Positions 40,597 to 50,540 of a DNA stretch of 54,630 bases are shown piece by piece. A program made the position numbers and the translations under genes. Every line of letters begins with the position of its first letter. The first letter of the stretch is position 1. The DNA lies in contig CALUYW010000016.1 of NCBI GenBank assembly GCA_944325105.1, positions 1 to 54,630 of the forward strand, given 5' to 3'. This DNA comes from Candidatus Gastranaerophilales bacterium (GTDB lineage Bacteria > Cyanobacteriota > Vampirovibrionia > Gastranaerophilales > Gastranaerophilaceae). Below the pieces are notes generated by a model. The model was not told the origin of the DNA. It saw only the letters and a list, made by a program, of their open reading frames with translations, and searched no databases.

Positions 40597-43500
40597 TTAT
40601 TCCTCCTTGCTCAAAAATCTCGCAGGGTTTTTGTTCTTTGGTTTTATTATACATTTTAAAATTCTTGGCACAGGTCATATAGAGTTTAATTTTTGCCCTT
40701 GTAACACCAACGTAGAGCAGCCTGAAGTTTTCCTCAAGTATTTCCTGCTTTAGTTCATCGGGAGTTTTGGGGGTTGATTTTACCGATTGAATAAACTCGG
40801 TATTTTTCTTTAGTTTAATATCATCTATTTTTAGCCCTAAGTTGTCAGATGATAATTCAGGTATAAAAACAAAGTCAAACTCGTCCCCTTTTGACTTGTG
40901 CAGGGTCATAATGTTTATGGTGCCATCTTCCTTGTTTTCTTCTTCTTGAAAGAATTTCACGCTTTTATTCACTCTTTGAGAAATATCGTTCATTCTTTTT
41001 GTTGTGTCTTCAAAGTTTTTTGTATTTTTGTAGATATTATCGACAATTGAGTAGAGCATAGCGATATTTGCCGCTTCAAGAGAGTTTTTGAAGTAAAAAT
41101 CTCCAATCTCAAGCACAAGTTCCATAGGTGTTGCACTGCTATTCAAAAGAAAATACTTTAAATCCCACCAGATTTGATATTTTGAACCTTTTGAGGATAG
41201 AAAATCATTCGTATTTATAAAATTTAAAATCTCATAATCATTTTTATAAACAGGCATTTCAAGAAGTGTTTTTAGGCTGTTTTGGAGATTTTTTTTGTTT
41301 TTAAAATCGCATATAAAATTAAAAATCGCAAGAGTTACTCTAAAAGCCAAATTTGAATTGTAGGTGTCAATGTTTTTTTGAGTTTTTATGGCACAGCTTT
41401 CAAGAAAATCTGCCCATATGCCTATGGCTCTGTTGCTTCTTAAAAGTACGCCAATATTTTTTTTGGGGTATTTGTTTTTTATTTCTTTAATTTTATTTGC
41501 CACAAAAGTTTTTTCATCACTTTCGTTTTCAAAAAGCTTAAGCTCAACCGCATCAGGGTTAGTCGGGTTTTTGCCCTCAACAGGCTCCATTTTTATCTCA
41601 TAAAAGGCGCTCGGGGCTGATTTTAGGGCGTTTTTTACAACATTATTTGCAAAGTCAATTATTTTTACTCCGCAGCGCTGGGATTTGTTCATCTCGACAT
41701 TGTAATTTTCTTTTATGAATTTTTTAAACCCTTTTACATCTGAGTTGGAAAAAGTCGCGGTAATTGCCTGATTAACGTCCCCGCACCTTATTACATTGCC
41801 CCATTTTGCGCCTAAAAGCCCGATAAGCTCCTGCTGTACGGGTGAGGAGTCTTGTGCTTCATCTTCTATTATTACCCTTGCGAGATTTTGGTAGTATTCA
41901 AGCACGTTTTTGTTTTCTTTTAAAAGTTTTAGCGCATAGATTAATAAGTCATCATAGTCAAGGAGGTTATTTTCCCTCATTTCTTTTTGATAAATTTCAT
42001 AAACTCTTTTAAAACTCGGGCTTTTTACCTTTTTTATATTAGAGGATAAATCGTTTTTAAAATCACTCAGTGCTCTTTCGTACAACTCTGTTTTGTCGTA
42101 TTCAAGGCCTGATTCCATTATGGCTTTTGTAAGTATTTCTCTTCTTTTTGCTTCATCGGTAATTTCAAAATCGTTATCCAGATTTACAAAGGTATAGTTA
42201 TTATTTTCTTTTAAAATCCTAAGCGCCAGCCCGTGGATGGTTGATATTTGAGGCATCTCTAACATATCGGGGTAGTTTTGTTTTATTCTTTCTCTAAAAT
42301 TTCTTGCGGCAGATTCCATAAAAGTCAACACAAAAATATTCTCGCTTTTAAGCTCGGGTATAATTTCTCCCTCTAGCAGCTTTAGTATAAGAGCAAGCAT
42401 AATGGTGGTTTTGCCTGAGCCGGCTACGGCACTTACTGCCATTTTGCCGCTTTTGTACTCAAGCACTGCCCTTTGGTCATCTCGAGGTATAATTTTTTGA
42501 GGGGGATTTTGTTTTGTTGTGCTGCCAAGAGTAAAAAATCTGTCAATAGCGCCAAAGTTTTCCGCTCCAAGAGTGTCATATATGCTTGAATAGATATATA
42601 TTTTTTCATTGGCGCATAAAAAGAGCTTATATATTATTCTTGCCGTTCTATCAAGCGTAAGTTCAATGTTGTCGTTTAGTTCAAATGTGTTTTTATCCCA
42701 GCTTTTCTGAAAAACCCAAGAGTTATAGAGCATACCAATATCTTGTTTTATCCAGTTTGAATTAGAGCAGTCAATTAAAAATAAATGTTTGGTACATATT
42801 TCATTATCAATGAGTTTTTGTGCAGTGGATACAATAATACTATCCTGCGGTATTTCATCTTCACTTAGGGGATTTTCTGAAATTATCGTATTTTCAAGCT
42901 GCTCTATGAGTTTTATTTTCTCAAAATTATCCTTAAAAACACTCTCAAAATCGCTTATCTGCTTTGCAAGTTTGTTTAATTTTAAAATTGCGGTTTGATT
43001 TTTTACAGTTTTAGTAATGTATTTGTTGCATATTTCATACAACTGCACGCTTAGGGGTTGTTCTTTATGCGGTTCAATAAAATCTAAAAATTCCCTTATT
43101 TTTTTATCTTCAAGGTTAGATAAATATTTTAGCAGGGGCTCTTTGTATTCATAATTTGCCTCTATGTAGCCTTGAGTGATTTTAAGCGCGCTATCAGAAT
43201 CGGGTTTAATTACCTCAAGCAGGATATTTTTTAGTGTATAGGGGCTTATGTATTTATCCGGCGAGTTAATTATTTTAAGTATTTCAACAACTGCACCTAC
43301 TGTTTTATTTTGGTTTAGTTTTTCGCTTCCCGAGAGGAAAAAGACATCTTGTTTGATTTTTTTAAAGCAATGACGAAGATAATCATCGCATACAGGTGTT
43401 ACAACGGCGATATCAGAGGGTTTTATGCCTGATTTTATGAGCGCTTGGATTTGCTCTATAGTTGTGTTTATCATCTCATCTCGCCTGATAAAACTCTTTA

Positions 43501-44365
43501 CTGTAGAGTTTTTAGCAAAATAAGGCTCTTTGTTTTTTATTTTGTAAAAAACTTCCTGAGCGGTTTTTAGCCGAGTTGTGTTTTGCCTTAAATCTTTTGC
43601 ATTTTCATCTAAAAACTTTTCAAAATTTATGTGCGCAGCACTTAAGTAACCAAGCCTTGATGAGCCAAGCGGGTCTTGAGCTATTATAAACTCCTCCGTG
43701 TCATTTTTTATGTGTTTTAAATATTCAAAAACAGCGGGTGTTATTTCATCTGCATCATCAACTATTACAACCCTGTAGGGGTTTTTGATTTTTTTATAAA
43801 GGTATTCAAAAATACTTACCTGTCTTAAATAGTCAAAGGCTCTTAGCTCAAGGGTTTTTAGTTTGTAGAGTTTAAGCGCTTCTCTTACCTCTTGCCCGTA
43901 GGATTCTTTTAAGATTTGCTCTCTTTTTTTTATTTCATTTTCATCAAGGGCATTTTGAACAATTAAAGAATATCTCCTTAAAAGCTGGTGCAGGAGGTTA
44001 ACTTTAGAATTGTAGCCCTTAAATTCAACATCTTTTATAGAGTTTTTAAAAATATACTGTGATACTTCAAGTCCGCACATGTTGGCAAAAACCGTAGAGG
44101 CGGGGAATTTTATGCTCTCTTGAGCAAGGGGCCAGTTTTTTTCTATAAAATTTCTTGCAAGTCCATAAAAGCTAAAAACATTAAGGTTGCCGATGTTTCC
44201 AAACGGAGATAATTTTTTTATTTTTTCGGTTATATTTTTTTTCTTTCTTGCATTTTGCACGAGGAATAAAATCTCCTCGGGTTTTATTCCTTTTTTTATC
44301 TGCTCAAAGAACTTCTCAACCAGCAGGTCTTGTTTGTTTGAATTTATGGTAGAAAAAATTATCAT
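40583..44365 (-). CDS. Double UvrD/AddAB-like helicase fusion
   Basis: A 1260-residue protein made of two SF1 helicase-like halves. The N-terminal half (1 to about 620) looks like AddB: NVFSFYGLARNFI, a Walker B-like VIVDDADE, and IIAQDPLGSSR. Its start (MIIFSTINSNKQDLL) has no Walker A, so this half is probably inactive. The C-terminal half has the full motor: AVAGSGKTT (about 647), EDEAQDSS (about 833), GDVNQAITA, SQRCG, TLHKSKGDEFDF and LYVGVTRAK (about 1220). The nuclease domain usually attached to AddA or AddB is encoded by the next gene. It overlaps priA by 4 nt. Processing of double-strand breaks is inferred. Confidence 0.9.
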   Translation of the reverse strand: MIIFSTINSNKQDLLVEKFFEQIKKGIKPEEILFLVQNARKKKNITEKIKKLSPFGNIGNLNVFSFYGLARNFIEKNWPLAQESIKFPASTVFANMCGLEVSQYIFKNSIKDVEFKGYNSKVNLLHQLLRRYSLIVQNALDENEIKKREQILKESYGQEVREALKLYKLKTLELRAFDYLRQVSIFEYLYKKIKNPYRVVIVDDADEITPAVFEYLKHIKNDTEEFIIAQDPLGSSRLGYLSAAHINFEKFLDENAKDLRQNTTRLKTAQEVFYKIKNKEPYFAKNSTVKSFIRRDEMINTTIEQIQALIKSGIKPSDIAVVTPVCDDYLRHCFKKIKQDVFFLSGSEKLNQNKTVGAVVEILKIINSPDKYISPYTLKNILLEVIKPDSDSALKITQGYIEANYEYKEPLLKYLSNLEDKKIREFLDFIEPHKEQPLSVQLYEICNKYITKTVKNQTAILKLNKLAKQISDFESVFKDNFEKIKLIEQLENTIISENPLSEDEIPQDSIIVSTAQKLIDNEICTKHLFLIDCSNSNWIKQDIGMLYNSWVFQKSWDKNTFELNDNIELTLDRTARIIYKLFLCANEKIYIYSSIYDTLGAENFGAIDRFFTLGSTTKQNPPQKIIPRDDQRAVLEYKSGKMAVSAVAGSGKTTIMLALILKLLEGEIIPELKSENIFVLTFMESAARNFRERIKQNYPDMLEMPQISTIHGLALRILKENNNYTFVNLDNDFEITDEAKRREILTKAIMESGLEYDKTELYERALSDFKNDLSSNIKKVKSPSFKRVYEIYQKEMRENNLLDYDDLLIYALKLLKENKNVLEYYQNLARVIIEDEAQDSSPVQQELIGLLGAKWGNVIRCGDVNQAITATFSNSDVKGFKKFIKENYNVEMNKSQRCGVKIIDFANNVVKNALKSAPSAFYEIKMEPVEGKNPTNPDAVELKLFENESDEKTFVANKIKEIKNKYPKKNIGVLLRSNRAIGIWADFLESCAIKTQKNIDTYNSNLAFRVTLAIFNFICDFKNKKNLQNSLKTLLEMPVYKNDYEILNFINTNDFLSSKGSKYQIWWDLKYFLLNSSATPMELVLEIGDFYFKNSLEAANIAMLYSIVDNIYKNTKNFEDTTKRMNDISQRVNKSVKFFQEEENKEDGTINIMTLHKSKGDEFDFVFIPELSSDNLGLKIDDIKLKKNTEFIQSVKSTPKTPDELKQEILEENFRLLYVGVTRAKIKLYMTCAKNFKMYNKTKEQKPCEIFEQGGINEHI

Positions 44366-46380
44366 AAAATGTCGCTCGGGTCTATGTCGGTTATCATTTT
44401 TATGTCTTGAGGGAGTATTATTTTTCTCAAAAAGCCTAATACGCAGTCGTGGCCTTTTTGAGAGAGTTTATTTTTAATTAGTATATTATACCTGAAATCA
44501 CCTCTTATTTTGCCAATGACACAAGGTGTCGGGCCAAGGATTATTATTCTCTCATCAAGAGAGAGTTTTTTTATGTAGTTTTCAAGATGCGAAGCTATTT
44601 CAAGGCAGGCATGTTCTGCTTTAAATTCTTCTTTTGAGCTTACTATTATTCTTATCAATTTTGAATAAGGCGGATAATCGTACTCTTGTCTTAGCTCTTT
44701 TTCTTTTTCGTAAAAACTTATATAGTCTTGCTCTTTTGCCTTTTGCAAAAAGAGATTTTGGGCATTATAGGTTTGAAAAATCACTTTTCCCTTCTGTTCA
44801 CCTCTGCCAGAGCGCCCCGCAACTTGAGTAAGAAGGGAAAAGCCGCGTTCCGAGCTTCGATAATCAGGGAGGTTAAAGCTTAAGTCGGCATTAATGACGC
44901 CTACAAGTGTGACGTTTGGATTATCAAGCCCCTTTGCAATCATTTGTGTGCCGATTAGAATGTCTATTTGTCCGTTTTGAAACTTTTCAAGAATTTCAAT
45001 ATGTTCGTTTTTTTTATTCAGACTGTCACTGTCAAGACGTGCTATAGTCATATTTTCAAAGATTTTTTTGGCTATTTCTTCTACCCTTTGTGAGCCTGTG
45101 CCAAAGTTTTCCAGCTCTTCGCTTGAGCAGTTTTGGCATTTTGGATTTTTAACTTCATATCCGCAGTAGTGGCATTTCCAAGAGCTTGTTTGTGAGTGGT
45201 AAATAAGCGGTATGGCGCATTTTTTGCACTCAAGCACTTCTCCGCATTCCATACATTGAGTATATGTTGAAAAACCGCGCCTGTTTATAAGGAAAATAAC
45301 CTGTTCGCCCCTATCAACGGTTTGTTTTGTTTTATCAATAAGCGTTCTTGAAAAAATGCCAAGATTCCCGTCCAGTCTTTCGCTTTTCATATCAATAATA
45401 CTTACATCGGGCAGCTGTGCACTGTTGTATCTGTTTTTTAATTCAAACAGAGAATTTGTGTTTTGCGCCTCAAAAAAGCTCTCTACATCAGGGGTTGCAC
45501 TTCCTGCGACAACTTTTGCACCGTGGAGTTTAGCAAGTTCTCTTGCTACTTTTTTAGCGCAGTATCTGGGGTTTGGCATAGTCTGCTTGTAGCTTGTATC
45601 ATGTTCCTCATCAATTATTATGAGTCCGAGGTTTTGTATAGGGGCAAACACTCCAGAGCGAGCGCCAAAGAGGATTTTTATTTCGTTATTTCTGAGTTTT
45701 TGCCAAACGCTGAATTTTTCCGCCTCTGAAATTGAAGAGTGCCAGATAGCGACTTTGTCTGCACCAAAGCGTTTTATTGTGCGCATTGTAAGTTGTGATA
45801 CAAGAGCAATTTCAGGTGCTAAGAAAAGAACATTCTTACCCTCTTTTATAGTATCTTCAATCAGTTTAAAATAAATTTCCGTTTTGCCTGAGCCTGTAAC
45901 ACCGTATAAAAGCGAGTAGTCAGAGTTTACATGCTTTATTTCTTTATATATTTTTTCTTGCTCTTCACTTAGTTTGTGCTCTTTTAAATCTTTGGTTTCT
46001 TTAAGCGCGGCGTTTTGTTTTTTTGGTTGTCTGTAGTTTTTTACATTTTTTTCAAAAAACTTTTGCGGCAGTGCTGTTTTAAGTACTGTAGGCAGGTCAC
46101 AAAAGTAGTAGTTTGCAACCCATTCAAGAAGTTTTAAATATTCAAGAGAAAAAAGTGCTTCGCTATCAAGTATTTCATCAATGTATTTTGCTCTAATACC
46201 CTCTTCTAAATAGTTTGAAAACCCTACAATATAGCCTTTTATCTTTCTTTTTGGTCCAAAGGGCACACTCACGGGCTGCCCTATTTTAATTATAGAGCGC
46301 ATATCATCGGGTATTAAATAGCTGAATGTTTTTGTTCCGAGTTTTGCAACATCTGTAAGGACAAGGGCGTATTTATACAT
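44362..46380 (-). CDS. priA: Primosomal replication restart helicase PriA
   Basis: A 672-residue PriA. The N-terminal 3'-DNA binding part has VPFGPKRKIKGYIVG. Walker A is LLYGVTGSGKTE, Walker B is LIIIDEEHD, and the later helicase motifs include GTQMIAKGLD and QVAGRSGRG. The zinc-binding insert has CMECGEVLECKKC, CHYCGYEV and CQNC. It reloads the replisome at stalled or repaired forks. It directly precedes the helicase gene (4-nt overlap), which fits a repair-and-restart operon. Confidence 0.97.
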   Translation of the reverse strand: MYKYALVLTDVAKLGTKTFSYLIPDDMRSIIKIGQPVSVPFGPKRKIKGYIVGFSNYLEEGIRAKYIDEILDSEALFSLEYLKLLEWVANYYFCDLPTVLKTALPQKFFEKNVKNYRQPKKQNAALKETKDLKEHKLSEEQEKIYKEIKHVNSDYSLLYGVTGSGKTEIYFKLIEDTIKEGKNVLFLAPEIALVSQLTMRTIKRFGADKVAIWHSSISEAEKFSVWQKLRNNEIKILFGARSGVFAPIQNLGLIIIDEEHDTSYKQTMPNPRYCAKKVARELAKLHGAKVVAGSATPDVESFFEAQNTNSLFELKNRYNSAQLPDVSIIDMKSERLDGNLGIFSRTLIDKTKQTVDRGEQVIFLINRRGFSTYTQCMECGEVLECKKCAIPLIYHSQTSSWKCHYCGYEVKNPKCQNCSSEELENFGTGSQRVEEIAKKIFENMTIARLDSDSLNKKNEHIEILEKFQNGQIDILIGTQMIAKGLDNPNVTLVGVINADLSFNLPDYRSSERGFSLLTQVAGRSGRGEQKGKVIFQTYNAQNLFLQKAKEQDYISFYEKEKELRQEYDYPPYSKLIRIIVSSKEEFKAEHACLEIASHLENYIKKLSLDERIIILGPTPCVIGKIRGDFRYNILIKNKLSQKGHDCVLGFLRKIILPQDIKMITDIDPSDIL

Positions 46381-46749
46381 TTACAAAAGTTTCTCCGGAG
46401 TGTTTTTTATGTTTAATTCTATTGTGTCAAAAATTGTTTTTTGCACGTATGTTCCGCCCGAAAAATCACTGTTTGACGGGAGAATTTTTATACCCGAGGT
46501 ACTTGTTGTTTCTTTTGATATTGTTGCAATGTAGCTTTTATTTGCGGCTTTAAATAATATGTAGCCGTTTTTTGTTTGCATTTCAAGAACTTCGTATTGC
46601 CCCGTGGAGTTAAGAGCACTGAGTGTCAGAAGATAGAGCTTGTCGGCTGCAAGAGGGTATGTCTTGTGGCAGCTTGAAAGCAGTGACTCGTCGCAGTATG
46701 CGCCAAGGGTAATTAATGACATAAGCATAGTTAAAATAATTTTTTTCAT
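46381..46749 (-). CDS. Small exported protein of unknown function
   Basis: I start at ATG 46749 (MKKIILTMLMSLITLGAYC), which overlaps the polA stop (TAATG) and follows GGAGGGAGAG; the frame continues upstream inside polA. The 122 residues have a signal peptide (about 1-22) and then a beta-rich domain with LYLLTLSALNSTGQYEVLEM and YILFKAANKSYIATI. There is no clear lipobox (GAYC). Its stop abuts the priA start. Probably periplasmic or outer-membrane associated. Function unknown. Confidence 0.75.
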   Translation of the reverse strand: MKKIILTMLMSLITLGAYCDESLLSSCHKTYPLAADKLYLLTLSALNSTGQYEVLEMQTKNGYILFKAANKSYIATISKETTSTSGIKILPSNSDFSGGTYVQKTIFDTIELNIKNTPEKLL

Positions 46750-49409
46750 TACTCTCCCTCTCTCCAAGTTTTAGCAAATTTTGTATCCACTCTAAGCGGC
46801 ACTTTTAGCGGTTGGTTAAGCTCCATTGCTTTTATTGTAAGGTTTTTAACCTCATCAAGTTCATTCTTCGGTACTTCCAGTACAAGTTCATCGTGCACCT
46901 GAAGAATGATTTTAGATTTAAAGTTTTTAAGTTCATTGTGGAGTTTAACCATTGCCATTTTGATTAAATCTGCGCTTGTACCTTGCAAGGGAGCATTTAT
47001 TGCCGCTCTTTGAGCAAATTCTCTTATTTTTGCATTTCTTGAATTAAGTTCTGCTCCAAGGTAGCGCTTCCTGCCGTAAAGCGTCTCAACAAAGCCCTCT
47101 TGATGAGCTTGTATTAAGGTGTTATTGATATATGTATTAATTTTAGGATATGTGGCAAAGTATTTATCAATAAACTCTTGAGCCTCAAATGGGCTTATAC
47201 CAAGGGTTGAGGATAAACCATATCTTGTCTGGCCGTAAATAAGCCCGAAATTTACGGCTTTTGCTTTTCTTCTCATTTCTTTTGTTACTTCATTTTTTTC
47301 TACTTCAAATATTTTTGAAGCGGTAATCAGGTGAATATCTTCATCGTTTGAAAAAGCGTTTATAAGTACTTCATCACCTGAAAAATGCGCAAGCAGACGA
47401 AGTTCGATTTGCGAGTAGTCTGCTGAGAAAATGTATGAGTTTTCTCTGTCTGTCGGCACAAATGCTGCTCTAATGCGGTTAGAAAGCTCTGTTCTTATTG
47501 GTATATTTTGCAAATTGGGGTCAGAGCTTGACAGTCTGCCTGTGGTTGTAACTATTTGATTAAAATGTGTGTGAATCTTGCCGTCTTGTTTAACAAGTTT
47601 TGGAAGATTATCGATATATGTGGTCTTTAGCTTCATAAGCTGCCTGTGTCCAAGAATATCTCTTGCTATCTGGTGTTCCTCCGCTAAGTCGTCAAGAATT
47701 TTAGCAGAGGTGGAAAAACCCGTTTTATTTTTTTTGCCCGGTTTAATTTTTAAAGTATTAAAAAGTACATCCGCTACTTGTTTTGGAGAATTGATATTAA
47801 AAGTTGTCCCTGCCTGAGAGTAGATTTTTTCTTCAAAATCAAGAATTTTTTTATCTATTTCAATACTTAAGCTCTTTAGATAATCACTATCCAGGCTCAC
47901 GCCAGTATCTTCAATGTCTTTTAGAACATATGCAAGAGGAAGTTCTGTATCATCAAGGAGAGTTTTTTCTTCTTTAGTTAGAGAATCTCTGTAGAATTTA
48001 TGCAATAAGAGCATATTCCTTGCAAGCTTATAGTTGTCATTTTCATCTGGTATAAAATTAAGGTAGTTTTGAATTTGCGATGTTAAATCGTGCTTTCTTG
48101 ATGAGTCTTTAACATAGCTTGATAACATTAAATCATCTATAACACCTTTTGGATTTATGTTATTAAGTTCATTTTTTATGTCATAGACTACTTTTTTGAT
48201 GTTTGAATTATTTAGAAGATTTATAACATCCTCATCATCCCTGTTTAAATTTATACAGGTATTATCACAAGCTATATATATTGAATTAGGCATATCTGTG
48301 GCGGATAATACCGCAACGGTGCTATTATCTTTTACGTTTTTAAGGAAATTTTTTGCTTCGTCTTTAGAGTCAATTTTTATAACTTCGTTTTCTTTGTTTT
48401 CTTCTTGTGCGCTAAAAAGTCCAAGCTGGATATTATCTTCTTTTATTTTTACAAAAGAAATTTCCTTATTTTCTTCTTCATTGCAGCTTGTCTCAAAAGG
48501 CAGGAGAAGTTTATCCAGATTTTTTACAAAGCTGTAAAACTGCACTTTTTGAAAAAAGTCAATAACTGCCTGTTTGTTTGGTATTTCAAGACATGTTTTT
48601 GAAAAATCAAAATCAATATCGACGTCTTTTTTTATTGTTGCAAGAAACTGCGACATATAAGCAGAGTCTTTTTGCTCTATTAGTTTTTCTTTTACGGATT
48701 TTTTTGTAATGTTGTCGATATTTTTGTAGATATTGTCTAAATCTCTATACTCGCCTAAAAGCCATGCGGCAGTTTTTGCACCTATTCCTTTGACTCCCGG
48801 AATATTGTCTGAAGTATCGCCGCAAAGAGCCTTGTAGTCAACAATTTGCGTGGGCTCTACTTCCATATTTTCTATAACTTTTTGCCAGTCGTAACTGTTT
48901 AGAATACCTTTTTGAGGGATTAAAACTTTTATTGCTCCTTCTTTATCAACAAGCTGAAAACTGTCCTTATCCCCTGTTAGAATGTAGGTATTGTGCCCCA
49001 TAGCCTTTGCTCTGGTTGAGATTGTACCTATAATGTCATCTCCCTCAAAGCCTTCTTTTGTATAAACAGGGATATTAAGAGCTTTTAGCCCCTCCATAAT
49101 AAGGGAGAGTTGTGAGCGAAGAGTATCAGGCATGGTTTGTCTGTTTGCTTTGTAGTCCTCGTATTTTTCCAGCCTGAAAGTGTGTCTTGATACGTCAAAT
49201 GCGACGGCTATAGAGTTTGGTTGAATATTACTTCCGCCTTTTGAGCTTGGAGATAAAAGGTCAAAAATTGCTTTAAAAAAGCCATATATTGCCCAGGTCG
49301 GCTGGTGCTCGGTAGTTTGCATATTTGTTCTCTCAAGAGCAAAAAACATCCTGAAAGCAAGAGCGTGCCCGTCAATTAAAATTAAAGTCTTTTTATCCTC
49401 GCCCCTCAT
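46749..49409 (-). CDS. polA: DNA polymerase I
   Basis: An 886-residue three-domain protein. The 5' nuclease (1 to about 300) has LILIDGHALAFRMFFAL, FEGDDIIGT and LCGDTSDNIPGVKGIGAKTA. The middle domain (about 320-500) lacks the DTET-type catalytic acids (VAVLSATDMPNSIYIA at that place), so 3'-5' proofreading is probably lost, as in Bacillus-type PolA. The polymerase domain has motif A SADYSQIELRLLAHFSGD (about 660), motif B RRKAKAVNFGLIYG and motif C QVHDELVLEVP. It acts in Okazaki fragment maturation and repair. It is 39 nt downstream of the TadG-like gene. Confidence 0.97.
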   Translation of the reverse strand: MRGEDKKTLILIDGHALAFRMFFALERTNMQTTEHQPTWAIYGFFKAIFDLLSPSSKGGSNIQPNSIAVAFDVSRHTFRLEKYEDYKANRQTMPDTLRSQLSLIMEGLKALNIPVYTKEGFEGDDIIGTISTRAKAMGHNTYILTGDKDSFQLVDKEGAIKVLIPQKGILNSYDWQKVIENMEVEPTQIVDYKALCGDTSDNIPGVKGIGAKTAAWLLGEYRDLDNIYKNIDNITKKSVKEKLIEQKDSAYMSQFLATIKKDVDIDFDFSKTCLEIPNKQAVIDFFQKVQFYSFVKNLDKLLLPFETSCNEEENKEISFVKIKEDNIQLGLFSAQEENKENEVIKIDSKDEAKNFLKNVKDNSTVAVLSATDMPNSIYIACDNTCINLNRDDEDVINLLNNSNIKKVVYDIKNELNNINPKGVIDDLMLSSYVKDSSRKHDLTSQIQNYLNFIPDENDNYKLARNMLLLHKFYRDSLTKEEKTLLDDTELPLAYVLKDIEDTGVSLDSDYLKSLSIEIDKKILDFEEKIYSQAGTTFNINSPKQVADVLFNTLKIKPGKKNKTGFSTSAKILDDLAEEHQIARDILGHRQLMKLKTTYIDNLPKLVKQDGKIHTHFNQIVTTTGRLSSSDPNLQNIPIRTELSNRIRAAFVPTDRENSYIFSADYSQIELRLLAHFSGDEVLINAFSNDEDIHLITASKIFEVEKNEVTKEMRRKAKAVNFGLIYGQTRYGLSSTLGISPFEAQEFIDKYFATYPKINTYINNTLIQAHQEGFVETLYGRKRYLGAELNSRNAKIREFAQRAAINAPLQGTSADLIKMAMVKLHNELKNFKSKIILQVHDELVLEVPKNELDEVKNLTIKAMELNQPLKVPLRVDTKFAKTWREGE

Positions 49410-49448
49410 TTAACCTCGCTATTTTATTCCCGACAAGTATATTTTACA

Positions 49449-50540
49449 TTAAAAATCATTCTTTGTGATAAGTTTTACGTTATTTAAAACAGTTATCTCA
49501 TAGGGCTTTTTGTCTTGTTCAGGGATAAGTGATTTTACCCAATCAAGAGTTATCGGAAAATCTGGAATTTGCGGCATAACAAGCTCTTCCCAAGGTATTG
49601 ACTCCCCCGTCTCTTCATTATCTTTTGGAAATTCATTTTTCCACTGTGTATCAATTTCGCCTTGCTTGTTATTGATTTCTTCTTTTATCTTTTCTTCAAC
49701 TTCTTTTAAGATATCTTGTTGAGCTCCGCATTCTGAGGGATTTGCCTGAAATATCCTGAGGTAACTTACAACATTTGTATTGGTAGTGTCCGGACATTCT
49801 CTTGATAAGTCAAAAGTCGCCTCCTTGGAGCATATCAGGTTGTAATTCTTTCCACTTACATTTTTATTTACAACTGCAACATCTGCCTTGCAGCCGACAT
49901 CTGACCAGACATAGTCATTGTTTTTATCTTTTGCTCCTGCAAAAATAAAATATCCGTACGTGTTGCCTTTTACGCTTACTTTAAACTCGTCACCTTTTTT
50001 GTCTGTCATTATGTTATTTAGACTTATTATTTCTCCGGATTCTTTATTTTGTTCAATTTGCGGCGAAGTTTGGGCGTATGCATTTGCTTCTATTTTCACC
50101 CCTCCAACACCTGCAAATCTTAAAAAATATGTCGGACTCATAAGTTTTGTTGATATTTTTACTTTATATATGCCATTGTCTTCATTTTTGTATTGTATAG
50201 CCTCAATTTGAGCGTCTTGCATTGTGTCAAATTTTGTTTTATATAGTTTGAAAAAATCTTCGCTCTCATCATCAAGTGTTTCACTGTATCGAGCTATTGA
50301 GGCAAGAGCGGTTGTTTCGGTTGCTCTTTGCAACTTGATACGGTTTAGGGTGATATATGCCATATCTATTCCAAAGGCACAAAAAGCCAGAAAGGCAACA
50401 CAAAACACTGCCACCATGATTGATATATCTGCTCTTTTTTTTCTGTTAAGTTCCTGTGTTACTGTTTTGTTCACTTTCTTTGCTTTCTTGCTCTTGTTTA
50501 ACTTTGTCCACATATTCTTCCCATATTGCTTTATGGTCAT
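49449..50540 (-). CDS. TadG-like pseudopilin/assembly protein
   Basis: A 363-residue protein with a basic N-terminus and one membrane span (about residues 40-62, SIMVAVFCVAFLAFCAFGIDM). LNRIKLQRATETTALASIAR follows, the typical Tad (Flp pilus) pattern just after the helix. The periplasmic part contains Cys pairs and an acidic region. The frame overlaps the upstream gene by 95 nt if the 50540 start is used; the internal ATG at 50513 would shorten this, and neither has a good ribosome site, so the start is uncertain. By family it acts in Flp pilus assembly or as a minor component. Confidence 0.78.
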   Translation of the reverse strand: MTIKQYGKNMWTKLNKSKKAKKVNKTVTQELNRKKRADISIMVAVFCVAFLAFCAFGIDMAYITLNRIKLQRATETTALASIARYSETLDDESEDFFKLYKTKFDTMQDAQIEAIQYKNEDNGIYKVKISTKLMSPTYFLRFAGVGGVKIEANAYAQTSPQIEQNKESGEIISLNNIMTDKKGDEFKVSVKGNTYGYFIFAGAKDKNNDYVWSDVGCKADVAVVNKNVSGKNYNLICSKEATFDLSRECPDTTNTNVVSYLRIFQANPSECGAQQDILKEVEEKIKEEINNKQGEIDTQWKNEFPKDNEETGESIPWEELVMPQIPDFPITLDWVKSLIPEQDKKPYEITVLNNVKLITKNDF

